Below are positions 32,133-44,408 of a DNA stretch of 64,000 bases, piece by piece (the stretch's first letter is position 1; each line of letters opens with the position of its first letter). Source of the stretch: Sthenelais limicola. Lineage: Eukaryota; Annelida; Polychaeta; Phyllodocida; Sigalionidae. Made by a program: the position numbers and the translations under genes. Below the pieces are notes generated by a model. That model was not told the origin of the DNA. It made no database searches and was given only the letters and a program-made list of their open reading frames with translations. The DNA lies in assembly GCA_942159475.1 (NCBI GenBank), contig OW804094.1, positions 8,873,555 through 8,937,554 on the forward strand, in the 5' to 3' direction.

Positions 32133-34835
32133 CACAAGCAACTGCCTATTAGATACAAGCAACTCCCCTATTGGATAAATGCCCTATTGGATAAATGCCC
32201 TATTGTATACAAGCAACTCCTCTATTGGATAAATGCCCTATTGTATACAAGCAACTCCTCTATTGGATAAATGCCCTATTGTACACAAGCAACTCCCCTA
32301 TTGGATAAATGCCCTATTGTATACAAGCAACTCCCCTATTGGATAAATGCCTTATTGTACACAAGCAACTCCCCTATTGGATACAAGTAACTCCCCTATT
32401 GGATAAATGCCCTATTGTATACAAGCAACTCCCCTATTGGACACAAGCAACTCCCCTATTGGATAAATGCCCTATTGGATAAATGCCCTATTGTATACAA
32501 GCAACTCCCCTATTGGATAAATGCCTTATTGAATACAAGCAACTCCCCTATTGGATAAATGCCCTATTGGATACAAGCAACTCCCCTATTGGATAAATGC
32601 CCTATTGGATACAAGCAACTCCCCTATTGGATAACTCCCCTATTGGATACAAACAACTCCCCTATTGGATAAATGCCTTATTGGATACAAACAACTCCCC
32701 TATTGGATAAATGCCTTATTGGATACAAGCAACTCCCCTATTGGATAAATGCCCTATTCTATACAAGCAACCCCCCTATTGGATAAATGCCCTATTGGAT
32801 ACAAGCAACTCCCCTATTGGATACAAGCAACTCCCCTATTGGATACAAGCAACTCCCCTATTGGATAAATGTCCTATTGGATACAAGCAACTCCCCTATT
32901 GGATAAATGCCTTATTGGATACAAGCAACTCCCCTATTGGATAAATGATCTTTTGAATAAATGCCCTATTGTATACAAACAACTTCCCTATTGGATGAAT
33001 GCCTCATTGTACACTAGCAACTCCCCTATTGGATAAATGCCCTATTGGATACAAGCAACTCCCCTATTGGATAAATGCCCTATTGGACACAAGCAACTCC
33101 CCTATTGGATAAATGCCCTATTGTACACAAGCAACTCCCCTATTGGATACAAGCAACTCCCCTATTGGATAAATGCCCTATTAGACACAAGCAACTCCCC
33201 TATTGGATACAAGCAACTCCCCTATTGGATAAATGCCCTATTGTACACTAGCAACTCCCCTATTGGATAAATGCCCTATTGGACACAAGCAACTCCCCTA
33301 TTGGATACAAGCAACTCCCCTATTGGATAAATGCCCTATTAGACACAAGCAACTCCCCTATTGGATAAATGCCCTATTGTACACTAGCAACTCCCCTATT
33401 GGATAAATGCCCTATTGTACACTAGCAACTCCCCTATTGGGTAAATGCCTTATTGGATACAAGCAACTCCCCTATTGGATAAATGCCCTATTAGATACAA
33501 GCAACTCCCCTATTGGATAAATGCCCTATTGGATACAAGCAACTCCCCTATTGGATGAATGCCTTATTGGACACAAGCAACTCCCCTATTGGATAAATGC
33601 CTTATTGGATACAAGCAACTCCCCTATTGGATAAATGCCCTATTGAATACAAGCAACTCCCCTATTGGATAAATGCCCTATTGGATACAAGCAACTCCCC
33701 TATTGGGTAAATGCCTTATTGGACACAAGCAACTCCCCTATTGGATAAATGCCTTATTGAATACAAGCAACTCCCCTATTGGATAAATGCCTTATTGGAT
33801 ACAAGCAACTCCCCTATTGGGTAAATGCCTTATTGGATACAAGCAACTCCCCTATTGGATAAATGCCCTATTGGACACAAGCAACTCCCCTATTGGATAC
33901 AAACAACTCCCCTATTAGACACAAGCAACTCCCCTATTGGATAAATGCCCTATTGGATACAAGCAACTCCCCTATTGGATAAAAGCCCTGTTGGATACAA
34001 GCAACTCCCCTATTGGATGAATGCCCTATTGGACACAAGCAACTCCCCTATTGGATAAATGCCCTATTAGATACAAGCAACTCCCCTATTGGATAAATGC
34101 CCTATTGGATACAAGCAACTCCCCTATTGGATAAATGCCCTATTGGATAAAAGCAACTCCCCTATTGGATAAATGCCCTATTGGACACAAGCAACTCCCC
34201 TATTGGATAAATGCCCTATTGGATAAAAGCAACTCCCCTATTGGATAAATGCCCTATTGGACACAAGCAACTCCCCTATTGGATAAATGCCTTATTAGAT
34301 ACAAGCAACTCCCCTATTGGATAAATGCCCTATTGTATACAAGCAACTCCCCTATTGGATAAATGCCTTATTGGATACAAACAACTCCCCTATTGGATAA
34401 ATGCCTTATTGGATACATACAACTCCCCTATTGGATAAATGCCTTATTGGATACACGCAACTCCCCTATTGGATAAATGCCTTATTGGATACATACAACT
34501 CCCCTATTGGATAAATGCCTTATTGGATACAAGCAACTCCCCTATTGGATAAATGCCCTATTGTACACAAACAACTCCCCTATTGGATAAATGCCTTATT
34601 GGATACATACAACTCCCCTATTGGATAAATGCCTTATTGGATACACGCAACTCCCCTATTGGATAAATGCCTTATTGGATACATACAACTCCCCTATTGG
34701 ATAAATGCCTTATTGGATACATACAACTCCCCTATTGGATAAATGCCTTATTGGATACATACAACTCCCCTATTGGATAAATGCCTTATTGGTTACAAGC
34801 AACTCCCCTATTGGACACATACAAATGCCCTATTG
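32133..34835 (+). repeat. 2.7-kb minisatellite of a 38-bp unit
   Basis: About 70 units occur. Each is made of a 22-bp part (containing CAACTCCCCTATTGG) and a 16-bp part (ATAAATGCCCTATTGG). The parts usually alternate, but some stretches repeat one part. Frames open in places are by-products of the repeat. The first unit reads CAGTGGCACAAGCAACTG, the reversed terminus of a family D element. Confidence 0.96.
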
Positions 34836-34946
34836 TTCAATTGCCTGGATCGTGCACTGAATCCTTCACTAGTCCACAAAAGAAGTCAAATGCATCATAT
34901 CAAAAAAACCTTCCTCAGTCACACTCAACACTTGCGCATGGGAATA

Positions 34947-35500
34947 TAATGGGTCAGATCGTCTGAAAATGTACAATTAGCAGCTCTGTTTATTTAGTAC
35001 ATTCTGCTAAATGCTGCTGGCAAATGATAAATACCAAGTATATCTGAATATATTATGTCATGACATTGACAATTAACATTTCATCATCTCTAACAGTCGG
35101 AAGTCTCGCAATAAGTTGCCGAGAACACGCGAAGTGACATTGTATAGTTAATGAAAAATAGAAATAATTAGAAATGAGCCTGGGATTTCTCTGATTATTG
35201 TTGTATTAGGGTATTTTATCTGTATAACTATTTTACATCGCAATATCATGTTCACTAAACTGGTATAGGAGCAAAGGATCCACCAGGAAGACCTCAAATG
35301 AGAGGCAGGCATCCTATTCTGGAACGATGTAGAACAAAATTCAGAATAAAAATACGATATATATATATATATATTTGGTTCTGTGTTGGTTTAATATATC
35401 TGTTCTGGTATGTTAACTCGTGTTTTGAACCTTATTTTTGTCTTATATGTGGGTCATTTGAGAGGATTGGTGCAGTTGTACATTTTCTGACGATCTGACA
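34947..35500 (-). mobile_element. Family A copy split by a 310-bp insertion
   Basis: The left part (34947-35060, TGGGTCAGATCGTCTGAAAA) and right part (35375-35500, ending TTTTCTGACGATCTGACA) are one element. The intervening DNA is unassigned and ends in a TA dinucleotide run. Confidence 0.78.
35356..35374. repeat. TA microsatellite
   Basis: This is a short uninterrupted alternating TA run. Confidence 0.85.
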
Positions 35501-35805
35501 TAAAGCTAGAATGGCTTCTCCAACAAGAAAGACATCTTTTTTTAAAAGTAAAAAAGATATTGTTGCTGATGTAGTCCACGCAGGAAGGGCCCGTATAAAA
35601 CACATCTAACTGTATAAAACTAGAACCGCGCACTATTTATTGCAAAGTGGTGCTTTTTTATATCTGCTTTGATCGTATTTACAAGGAAACGTTGTGGTTC
35701 TATGAACAAGCCTTGGATAAATGTTCAAAGCAATAAGTATAATTGGTACGTATAAATATGATCGTTTTTTTATGATTGAGTAGGCCTACAGATTAAAGAT
35801 AGATA

Positions 35806-36528
35806 TGTGATGTGTTCCAGGGAAATGAGTCACAAGTCGCAAAAAAATAAATTTTGAGATATCATCATATTTGAAAAAAATGAGATCAAGCCGATTCAAA
35901 TGATAGTAAACATTAAGGACGTCTAAGAAGTGTTTCTATATTTTATGTTGGATATGTTTGTGTTTGAAAACTAGTTTACTGGGTGGATAATTATTAGTAG
36001 GAACTAAAGGAACTAAATCAACTCCATAGGATTACCCTTGAAACGCAGGGATACTATAGCAAGAACAGCATAGTATTGCATATGAGGGGGGCTGTATTCT
36101 CCGAGTATGGCCGAAAACTACAAGGCCGTAGGCCGAGTTGTTTTTCCGCCATACGAGGAGAATACAGGCCTCCGAAGACGTGCTATTCTTGCTTTTATTC
36201 CATGATTCTTAACTTATTACAACTTAATTTGATTTATTTCATCAAATTGTGCTGTCTGCATGGCTCACCGATAGTTTCGATCGGTTGTGACGTCACTGTA
36301 CAATACAGGGAGTTTATATTGTCCACCTTGTGAGCGGCAAGTATATCGATTTTATTGTACGCTCACAGCCAAATCATGGAATAAATGTAGTGCACTGTCC
36401 TGAAATTTATTACATGGATTAATATTGCCTGAAGTGTTTCACCCCTACAAATTGGGAACATTCCAAAACAGTGATCCTGTGAATAAATCAATTTGAAAAA
36501 TAACAATTTTGCGACAGTTTCCATCACA
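35806..36528 (+). mobile_element. Family B copy, interrupted by element H
   Basis: TGTGATGTGTTCCAGGGAAA opens it and GCGACAGTTTCCATCACA closes it. The interior is split at 36054-36386. Confidence 0.85.
36054..36386 (+). mobile_element. Element H, copy 1
   Basis: A 333-bp insertion inside a family B copy. Its first half is a long imperfect hairpin: CTCCGAGTATGGCCGAAAAC pairs with a later AACTCGG/GTTTTTCCGCCATACGAG region. The same sequence lies reversed at 49342-49674. No ORF is present. Confidence 0.82.
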
Positions 36529-36662
36529 TGCATAGTATCAAATTGCTTAAAGCTTTTACATTGATGTCAAGATCTACTGAGAATAGGGTTAATTCATTGT
36601 CAAATGTTTCTGTGGGATATATAGTGTATTTACACATTGATGTCTGTGATGACTTCACTTAT

Positions 36663-37066
36663 TAGGGACATTTAGCAACCACAACGCTAACGCTAACGCT
36701 AACGTAAACGCTAGTTTCTCTCGATAGGGTGGGCCGTATGTAATGGCAGAATTCTATCAGTTTTAGTGGTGGAGAGGTGTTTTCAGAGGGCAAAAAAACA
36801 CACGATTTCATGAATGTGAGTAGTGTTTTACACCTGTATACAAAGAAAAACACCTCCCGCTCATTTGTACATGAAAATGAAATGATAATTGTCCATTAAT
36901 TTAGCGTGAAATAGACATACGTTGGGAACGTATTGACACACCTCTTAGCGTAATTGACGTCCGTATCTCAGGTAGCAAGCTAAGAATAGCACACCTAGTG
37001 GTGACGTAGTCCTCACAAAAGATACGTTTAGGTTAGCGTTAGCGTAGGGGTTGCTAAATGTCCCTA
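36663..37066. mobile_element. Element I with GCTAACG-rich inverted ends
   Basis: TAGGGACATTTAGCAACC on the left and GGTTGCTAAATGTCCCTA on the right are inverted, and both continue into short GCTAACG-type repeats. TTAT lies outside both ends, a possible 4-bp target duplication. It is 404 bp with no ORF. Confidence 0.8.
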
Positions 37067-37110
37067 TTATCGTTCAGCGGCGGCCGTTTTCCCTCTGCTG
37101 ATTCACTTCA

Positions 37111-37178
37111 AATACTTGTACATATAACAGTAGCAGCATATTAATCGATCCAGTCATATAAGTCATAATATGAGTAAA
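37111..37178 (-). repeat. Solitary, degenerate 69-bp minisatellite unit, reversed
   Basis: TAACAGTAGCAGCATATTAA and ATAAGTCATAATATGAGTAA match the reverse of the unit at 20708-21640. Confidence 0.7.
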
Positions 37179-37612
37179 TTTGGTAAGATTTCTTTTTAAT
37201 AGCTGAAATTTCTTTTTAATAGCTGAGAATGCACATTGGTATACTATTATTTAATCTCAACACTCTTCTATTTAAACGTTATCTTTTGAAGCGAATTTCA
37301 GGGTAAGGCGAAAAACCGGGCCCAGCCTGAGCCTTACACGAATTGACCATGGTCTATGCCAGCATTTATACTCCGGAATAAAGATCCGTTTAAAAAAAAA
37401 ATAGAAAAAGTTTCCAGACTGCGGCATAATATTACACCTCAATAGACTGTGGCTGTCTGTGTCGAGCTCTCCCCTTCTGAACTCAGGTTCATTGAACTTC
37501 ATTTTGAAGTGTCAATATATATCAGCTTGCCTTGGTTCCCAGTGGACATGGAATTATTTAAAGTGTAAGCACTAAACGCTTATATGTGAAAGCCGACTAT
37601 GGCGCTTATTGT

Positions 37613-37720
37613 GATGAATAGGGAATTTGCATAGCCGCCATTTTGAATCTTGATTCGCATAGAATTCTGGGACTAATGGTGCAGTGTAAATTCTGTAGAA
37701 AACATGTCATGTTCAAACTG
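37613..37720 (-). mobile_element. Family D fragment, reversed
   Basis: TGCATAGCCGCCATTTTGAA through AAAACATGTCATGTTC matches reversed family D. Confidence 0.75.
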
Positions 37721-37789
37721 CGCTCTTATAGTTTTAATGCATTTTCCAACCTTTACCTACATTAATAAGATAGAATGTAGAGTGTCTAG

Positions 37790-38020
37790 AGTAGGCTGTA
37801 TTTTCAGAAAGTGTATAATCGGCAGCTCTAGAAATTTGGTAACTTCTGTTATATTATAAAAAAAAAAGATAAATAATGGGTATTTAAGAGTATCTTTGGT
37901 ATTGTGTTGATCAAAATTATCTATTTTATTGTGTTTAACTGCATTTTGAACACCACTTTTTATTATGTTATTTGAAAGCATTGTTGAAGGTGAATTGTAC
38001 ATTTTCTGACAACCTGACCC
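37790..38020 (-). mobile_element. Family A copy
   Basis: The left end is degenerate (TATTTTCAGAAAGTGTATAA). The right end TTCTGACAACCTGACCC is clear. Confidence 0.85.
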
Positions 38021-38217
38021 TTACTATGCCCACTAGTTTTTACCTGATGTGGGGATCTCTCAAGAGGCTGCTCTACTGCATGTGGTAGATAAACATCAAT
38101 CATTGATCAGGATCCCATCTGTTCCCCTCATGTGTCATCTGATATGATTGCAGTTGGTGTTAATCTCAGGGAAATCGGCAGGAGAGATGCATGGGTTTGA
38201 GATGGAATCTATGTACG

Positions 38218-38440
38218 TGAGGGTCAGATTCAACTTCACCAATCTTTTCAAATAACCCAAATTTCAGAGCAAAATAAAGTTCAAAATACAGTTCAACCTA
38301 ACCAAAAAGATTGCTAGAATCAATGCAATGCCGAATGTACTCAAACTTACCTAGTATTGACCAGATTTCAGTTTAATTTAGCAGAATTTGCTAAATGTGT
38401 ACAGCTGCCAATTGTACATGTTCTGAAAATCTGACCCATG
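38218..38440 (+). mobile_element. Family A copy with left-end deletion
   Basis: AGGGTCAGATT joins directly to CAACTTCACCAATC, losing about 15 bp of the inverted end. The right end TTCTGAAAATCTGACCCA is intact. Confidence 0.88.
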
Positions 38441-38455
38441 TAGATTGAATGACTG

Positions 38456-38690
38456 ATGGGGGAGTTGCATGTGCCACTGTGCATGTCTACTGCAGTGCAT
38501 GCTGGGATAGATTCTGTTGAAATCTGACATACAAATATTTGGCAATATTTCTATCTAAAATTGCAAGAATGATTTCATCAATAATATAGCTTGTGTAAAT
38601 GATCTATAAACATGTAACAGCAGCAGAATATTGATAAATTCATGTGAAATACAGGCATCAGAAAACTTTCTGTGTTTCAGCATGTTGGGC
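38456..38690 (+). mobile_element. Family D fragment joined to a 69-bp unit fragment
   Basis: Family D sequence runs from GGGGGAGTTGCATGTGCCAC to about AAATGATCTATAAA. It switches to TAACAGCAGCAGAATATTGA, which is reversed 69-bp minisatellite sequence. Confidence 0.65.
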
Positions 38691-38781
38691 AATGAATCAA
38701 TAGACACACATCAATATATTATTTCACCTTTGAATGTAGTTGATACGCAGGGCCCATTGAGTTAACACTGAGAGCGCAACT

Positions 38782-38825
38782 CAGTCCTGAGGCCGATACG
38801 ATGGCCGTATCAGGCCTCAGGACTG
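38782..38825. repeat. Hairpin
   Basis: CAGTCCTGAGGCC pairs perfectly with GGCCTCAGGACTG. An inner GATACG/CGTATC stem extends it. Confidence 0.88.
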
Positions 38826-39423
38826 ATATGGAATAAATATAGTTCTCAAAAGATTATAGTATCAGCGCCTATAAGTGAGTTGCAAAATTAAAATAAATAC
38901 TTAAATATGTTTTTAGAGTAATTTAGTGTAAACCACTAAAGCAAAATAACTGTAAATGACAGCACAGGATTAAGTAATTTTGCATTCTAAAATATAGTCC
39001 TGACCCACGTGCGTCGGAAAAAACGGCGCATAGAAATACGCAGATGCGTCATGACGGGTGTTGTGACGTGCATCATGATGTAAACAAAGACATTGATGTA
39101 AATAAAATATGTCATGCTCAAGTACATTTTTATAAGAAACGGCGAAATAAATACAAACAAATCCGCGGGACATAGCAGGAAATCCGCATCGTCCCTTGGC
39201 TTTGGTATCCAACCGCGGGTGCTATGCACCCTATGTCGGAGACCTCCACCGCAGGACAATACAGCTTCCCGCTATGTCCCTTGGTCATTTTTGTCTTAAT
39301 ATTATTCTAGGTTTTGGATGTAGCAGAAAACGGGGCTAACCAGTCAACCCAACACTAGTCAGACGTTCATCTAGTGAATGACATTGGTTTCCTTCTTTGA
39401 TATTGGTCCTATGTGAACTTTCA
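38826..39423. other. Unassigned sequence with a distant inverted pair
   Basis: GGGACATAGCAGGAA (about 39169) and TTCCCGCTATGTCCC (about 39267) are imperfect inverted repeats. No gene was recognised. Confidence 0.5.
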
Positions 39424-39652
39424 GCGTTTCAGAAAATGTACAATTGGCAGCTATACACATTTAGTCAATTCTGTTAAATTACGCTGCAATTTGGTCAATA
39501 CTAGGTAAATTCGAGAATATTTGGCATTGCATTGATTCTAACAATCTGTTGGGCTGATTGAACTGTATTTTGAACTTTATGTTCGTCTGGAATTTGGGTT
39601 ATTTGAGAGAATTGGCGAAGTTGAATTGTACATTTCTAAAAATCTGACCCAT
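39424..39652 (-). mobile_element. Family A copy
   Basis: The left end starts at TTTCAGAAAATGTACAATTG, lacking GGGTCAG. The right end CTAAAAATCTGACCCA is present. Confidence 0.88.
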
Positions 39653-40320
39653 CAGCGTGTTGGGCAGCCATTGATCCCAGTGTCCTTGATCCTGTTTACC
39701 CTGTTTGCCCTGTTTGCCCTTGAAGGTTCATTAGTGGAATGTCAAACCAGATGTAATGCTTACAGACAAACATCTATTTGTGTTTATTAAGCATTACACG
39801 TGCAGGAAAGTTAATAACATTACTTTATTGCTTCAATTAACATAATATAGTTATACAGCTAGATTGTATTTACACGACTCCCAGGGACTAAACATGTTGT
39901 GTTTTCCCACCAGCACCTGTTTTTAGTGCAGCGTTAATTATATAGAAAGATGGAAAGGAGGGAAGCATTGACGAGAGTTATTAAAGAGGTTTTGCCAGTC
40001 TAGCATATATAACCGTTTCTGTATCTCTGATATACAAACATACATTAAAAGGAAGAAAGAGGATCAGCGAATCATGGCAGGGAAAACGTAAAATAACATA
40101 TCAATCAAAATGTTTCATCTCACTGTTTATTTATTGCATAAATACATATCGCAGAGATTATAATTAATTCATTTATTCAATTATTTTGATGCCATTTGAT
40201 CACAATCAATAGCAAGGAATTGTGGTAGGAGAAGTGTGTAGGCACTGCAACCAGGTCACAAGGGTCGCATGGGTTCAAAATCGCTAGTCCCTTGTGACTT
40301 ATAGTAAAGGAGTCCTATTA
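39653..40320. other. Unassigned sequence
   Basis: There is a short run of about three CCTGTTT(A/G)CC units near 39692-39720. Otherwise nothing was recognised. Confidence 0.45.
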
Positions 40321-40372
40321 AGGCAGGGTTCCACCAGACCGCATGCTTATTGCAGCTTATATGCGGTTTGGT
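40320..40372. repeat. Family G-like left end with hairpin
   Basis: AAGGCAGGGTTCCACCAG resembles the end of the element at 48087. ACCAGACCGCAT pairs with ATGCGGTTTGGT. Confidence 0.55.
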
Positions 40373-40451
40373 AGATATTATCCTTTATCAATTATTATGA
40401 AAAGCCTATGTTACACTCTCCTCGGACCAGCGCCAATTGTTATCATATTCA

Positions 40452-40793
40452 AATAGGGGAGTTGCATGTCTCACTGCACATGTCGGTTGCAGTGCATCCT
40501 GGGATGGATTCTGATGAAATCTAAAATACAAATATTTGACAACATTTTTATCCAAAATTGCAAGAATGTTTTCAACAATATCAGAGCTTGTATAAATGAA
40601 ATATGAAAACCAAATGGAAAGATGGAGACTTGTGTTATGGAAACATATATAGAAGATGGATATTGACATAAGGGCATTGATAAATAGTCCATGCTGAACA
40701 TGGCATGTTTTCTATAGATTTTAGACTGTACCATTAGTCCCATAATTCTGTGCGAATCAAGATTCAAAATGGTGGCTTTGCAAGTCCCCTATT
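40452..40793 (+). mobile_element. Family D, complete copy
   Basis: AATAGGGGAGTTGCA on the left and TGCAAGTCCCCTATT on the right are inverted ends of about 15 bp with one mismatch. At 342 bp with no ORF, it is a non-autonomous DNA element. Confidence 0.9.
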
Positions 40794-41087
40794 GCACTGC
40801 AGGATGGAACCGAAACAACCACAGTAGGAAACAAAGTATGTGGAGTCCAGAATAGTGTGTCGCACCAGGCAGTTGGCTAGCCATGGCCTAAGGCCCTTAT
40901 ATAACTCTTAAATTAACTAGGATATTATATTATTGAGTGGATAATGAAACCTTAGGCTATTTTAAAAATTCCCTGCCTTCCCCCACATCGTAGGTACAAT
41001 GCCCACCCATCCACCATCCCAGCCATGTAGGCGCTACTGTCCTACTGCCTACATGGCACGTCGCACGAAAAGAGAAACAGCAGCTTT

Positions 41088-41153
41088 GAGCTGGTTAGAA
41101 CGTTCAACCATCCGTGTGGTAGGTGAGCACTCTACCGATTTGGCCACAGCCCC
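41088..41153 (-). mobile_element. tRNA-derived SINE head, reversed
   Basis: On the reverse strand GGGGCTGTGGCCAAATCGG and the following TAGAGTG resemble a tRNA 5' half with the A box, and the later GGTTGAACG resembles a weak B box. The acceptor stem does not close, so it is not a working tRNA. A hairpin (CCATGTAGGC with GCCTACATGG) at about 41024-41055 may belong to the SINE body. Confidence 0.45.
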
Positions 41154-41456
41154 TAGGTGGAGGCAGAAGGCTTAATTCTACTGCTGATCTAGAGTGTCTT
41201 TGAAGGCACGGGCACGGGTGTAGACGAGATGCGCACAAGCTTAGACTAAGGAAATGACTGTTATGTTTCTCATGATTGGTGTAGGGTCATATGTGGTTTG
41301 CCACAATTCTTTATTGAATTACCAATGGATAGGTATGTACAATTGTACAGGGTGAATCAAAAGAAAAATAAACTAGGTATCCATCTAGCAACAATGGAAG
41401 GGAGTTCACATGGTGTTTTAGTCTGTAGGAGGTTCATAACAAAATCATCAGGTATA

Positions 41457-41693
41457 CGGGTCAAATTTTCAGAAAATGTACAATTGGCAGCTCTACACAT
41501 TTAGTAAATTCTGCTAAATTAGGCTGCAATTTGGTCAATACTAGGTAAATTTGAGTATATTTGGCATTGCAGTGATTCTAGCAATCTGTTTGGTTAGGTT
41601 GAACTGTATTTTGAACTTTATTTTTGTCTGAAATTTGGGTTATTTGAGAAGATTGGCGAAGTTGAATTGTACATTTTTTGCAAATCTGACCCA
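41457..41693 (-). mobile_element. Family A copy, TA-flanked
   Basis: CGGGTCAAATTTTCAGAAAA to TTTTTGCAAATCTGACCCA, with TA on both sides. Confidence 0.92.
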
Positions 41694-42164
41694 TAAGCAG
41701 GCCGTCTTGATTTGGACATGTGGCGGAGAAATGATCTTTGGTTTGGTCTAGCGGCTTACAGCCGACACGGGCACCCATTCGTCTAGCCTTTACCACCAAC
41801 CTCATCAGTGAGAAATACCAGATATCTGGGAGATCAGCTCTGGTTACCTACAAGTAGGTCCACTAATGAGCACTGGAGACCAACTGCTGCTGCCCTCTAT
41901 AGGCCTGTGATGAATAATGGATCACATTGGGAAGAAAGAGGGAAATATGATTTACCAGGGCAGGCCCTGATATCACATGAATAATTAGGGAATGTAGGAT
42001 GTATCTAATTGGGAGGTCCGGCAAGCAACCCTATCTCCATTATCTTACCATATCTGTATCGTTTTTTCATGAAATACATCACATTTGTATGTATAAAAAT
42101 GCTTGATATGTTACATTATGTTGTTCCTGCCATGTTTTGCTGAATCTGTTTCTACCTTTAATTA
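41694..42164. other. Unassigned sequence
   Basis: Nothing was recognised. Confidence 0.45.
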
Positions 42165-42688
42165 TGTGATATGTTTCAAGAAAATGAGTATATGTCGCAA
42201 AATTGATATTTTAAAATTTGATAAGTGTTTTTTCACAGGACCTCTTTATTGGAATCTTCTGTTTTTAGAGGGTTTAGCACTCATAGCCATATGGATCTAT
42301 GTAACAAATTTCGGGACATTGTATTAGATATATCCCTGCGTTTTGAAGGCCTTTGTATAGAGTATATTTAGTTACGTAACTGGTAATTACCCACCAAGAA
42401 ACATTGCAAACCTTTTTTTAAAAAAATAAGAATATCAAACATAGAATATAGAAATACTTATTGTATGTATGTATATTGTTTATTTCCGAAGACAGTACAT
42501 GATAAACGTATAGATAATTTACATCGGAAATGGGTCGGTCCTCTTCTGTGGCAGCCACAGCTCTTCCAGAGGGTCCAGAGGTTATTAGGTGTCCTGCTAT
42601 CATTGGAATCAGTTTGACCTCATCTTTTCAATTTGTCTCAAAATCCATTTATTGCGACTTGTGACTTATTTCCCTAGAACACATCACA
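42165..42688 (-). mobile_element. Family B copy, interrupted by a retroposon tail
   Basis: TGTGATATGTTTCAAGAAAA to CCTAGAACACATCACA. The interior is split at 42466-42594. Confidence 0.88.
42466..42594 (-). mobile_element. 5'-truncated LINE/SINE 3' end with target duplication
   Basis: On the reverse strand it ends GGAAATAAACAATATACATA plus a short ATAC repeat. TTATT flanks it on both sides, a short target-site duplication. It lies inside a family B copy. The parent element is not identified. Confidence 0.7.
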
Positions 42689-44084
42689 TAATGTCTGTAT
42701 ATCAGAGATATGGATACGTTTACGTTTACGTTATGGGTTAGACTGGCTGTACCTCCCTAATTCAAACTGAGGTATATGTAATGAACCAGGCTTGTTGCAC
42801 CTAATGAGGAGAACCAGTAGTTGGATTACAAGTCATGGCACACATGTGACCTTATTCAGCCAATCAATGGTCGTCAATCTCTCTATCAAGAACATCTGCC
42901 TCACTGCTTGTGTGAATAACTTATCAAATCAATCAACACGACTTGTTGGATTTATTTTTGTCATTGACCTCCATATATTTGTCACAGAGGTTCCAATACA
43001 ATGACCGTATTGTATTTAAAAGTTTTATTCAGACAAAAGCATTGAAATTGACAATTGACAACATTGTATATTGTTTTACAGCATTCATGCTGAGTAGTCG
43101 AAATATAATGGCCTCCAACAAACTTACAAACTACTTGGGTTCGATAAATATGGATGACTTTATTTTTGTGGACTGACCCTCTATGGGCATGCATTTAGTA
43201 TTGGCAAAATAAATGTTGAAACATGGATGAAATGGAGCAAGATATTTAAAGGTGTACTTATTATAATAGATAATTAATGTTATTGTATCTGGACTGTCTA
43301 AGAGTATGACCTGTTTATCAATTACTGTAGAATGTGTAAGAAAGAGGAGTAACTAGTCAAACTGAATTTTGTATACTCGACCATTTCTTTCGATGAATGA
43401 GACCCCATCACTCTGTGAAACTTTGTCAATAATATGTATTAAAAAGAATTGTGTAACAAGTACATTATACTCAGAGATTGCTGACTCTAATTTTAACAAA
43501 ATTGTACGAAATAAAATATTTTAGATGGTGATCACAAACAAAATGTTATCTATGTTTACTGTACATGAAAGAATGTACCTCAATTATGCCAAATCGTTCC
43601 AAATGCAATTACATCCTGATAGAGTTGGGTTGAAGAAGAGAAAATAGAAATGATTACGAACATCGCAGACTAGATTTTAAAAGTTACTATACCCTTCTGT
43701 AATTCATAACAAAACTCATTTGCATATGTAGGCATACTACTATGGACTGACCTCGATGATGAAATCAAAACTGTTTGAGTATAGGCTAACAAATGATATA
43801 CCTACCCACGTTATCCGTATACCTATCATGAAATTGACTATTTTAACAAAAAATACTTTCATATAAACTACAGTTATATTATGGAAAGGATAGCAAAATA
43901 GGCCTCCCTCATTCAAACCAGTGTTCTGTCCTTTTTACTAGATCTTCACCAAGCTTTTTGTTCTTGTGACATACGGTTATCTATTCCGGCATCATTAGTT
44001 TTCTATCAGCCATTAAAGTGTAACTTCACCAAGTGATTTTTCATTAAGGCCCATCTAGTTTTCACCTTACAGCTAATGGTACTT
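42689..44084. other. Unassigned sequence, 1.4 kb
   Basis: This is the longest stretch here without a repeat I recognise. Short frames only and no domain. Confidence 0.5.
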
Positions 44085-44167
44085 GCTCCCGCTCCTAAAA
44101 GAACCAAAAGGACCAAAGAAACGGGAGGAATAGAGGGAGAAGTAGCGGGGCAGTGGAACCCAGGCTT
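44085..44167 (+). mobile_element. Family G fragment
   Basis: GCTCCCGCTCCT, then AAAGAAACGGGAGGA and CAGTGGAACCCAGGCTT, match the right part of the element at 48087-48311. Confidence 0.7.
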
Positions 44168-44408
44168 AAAGCAATGTCTACAAATCAATTTGTGGATTCT
44201 GGACATTTGTAGTGGACTGTGTGATGTATCATTGACCGTAGTATAGCTAGTTCATTAGGGGCTCTCCTGCCACCCGGGCCTAGACAGCTAATAATGAAGG
44301 CCCAGTGGTGGGGTCGCCAAGTGTAGGTAATAAGGGTCACACTATCTCTACACCAAGTGGAGATGGGTCGAATCCTATTCATGGCTGCTATGTTAGATTT
44401 ATGTTCAG

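Noticed and set aside
32711..33270. Open frames inside the 38-bp array
   Set aside because: Three 38-bp units make a multiple of three, so stop-free stretches arise automatically.
32133..34835. CRISPR-like array
   Set aside because: Units are contiguous with no unique spacers, and the setting is an animal genome. It is a minisatellite.
42792..43176. Overlapping short frames in the longest repeat-free stretch
   Set aside because: Both are under 80 codons, have no recognisable motif and lack splice or codon-bias support.
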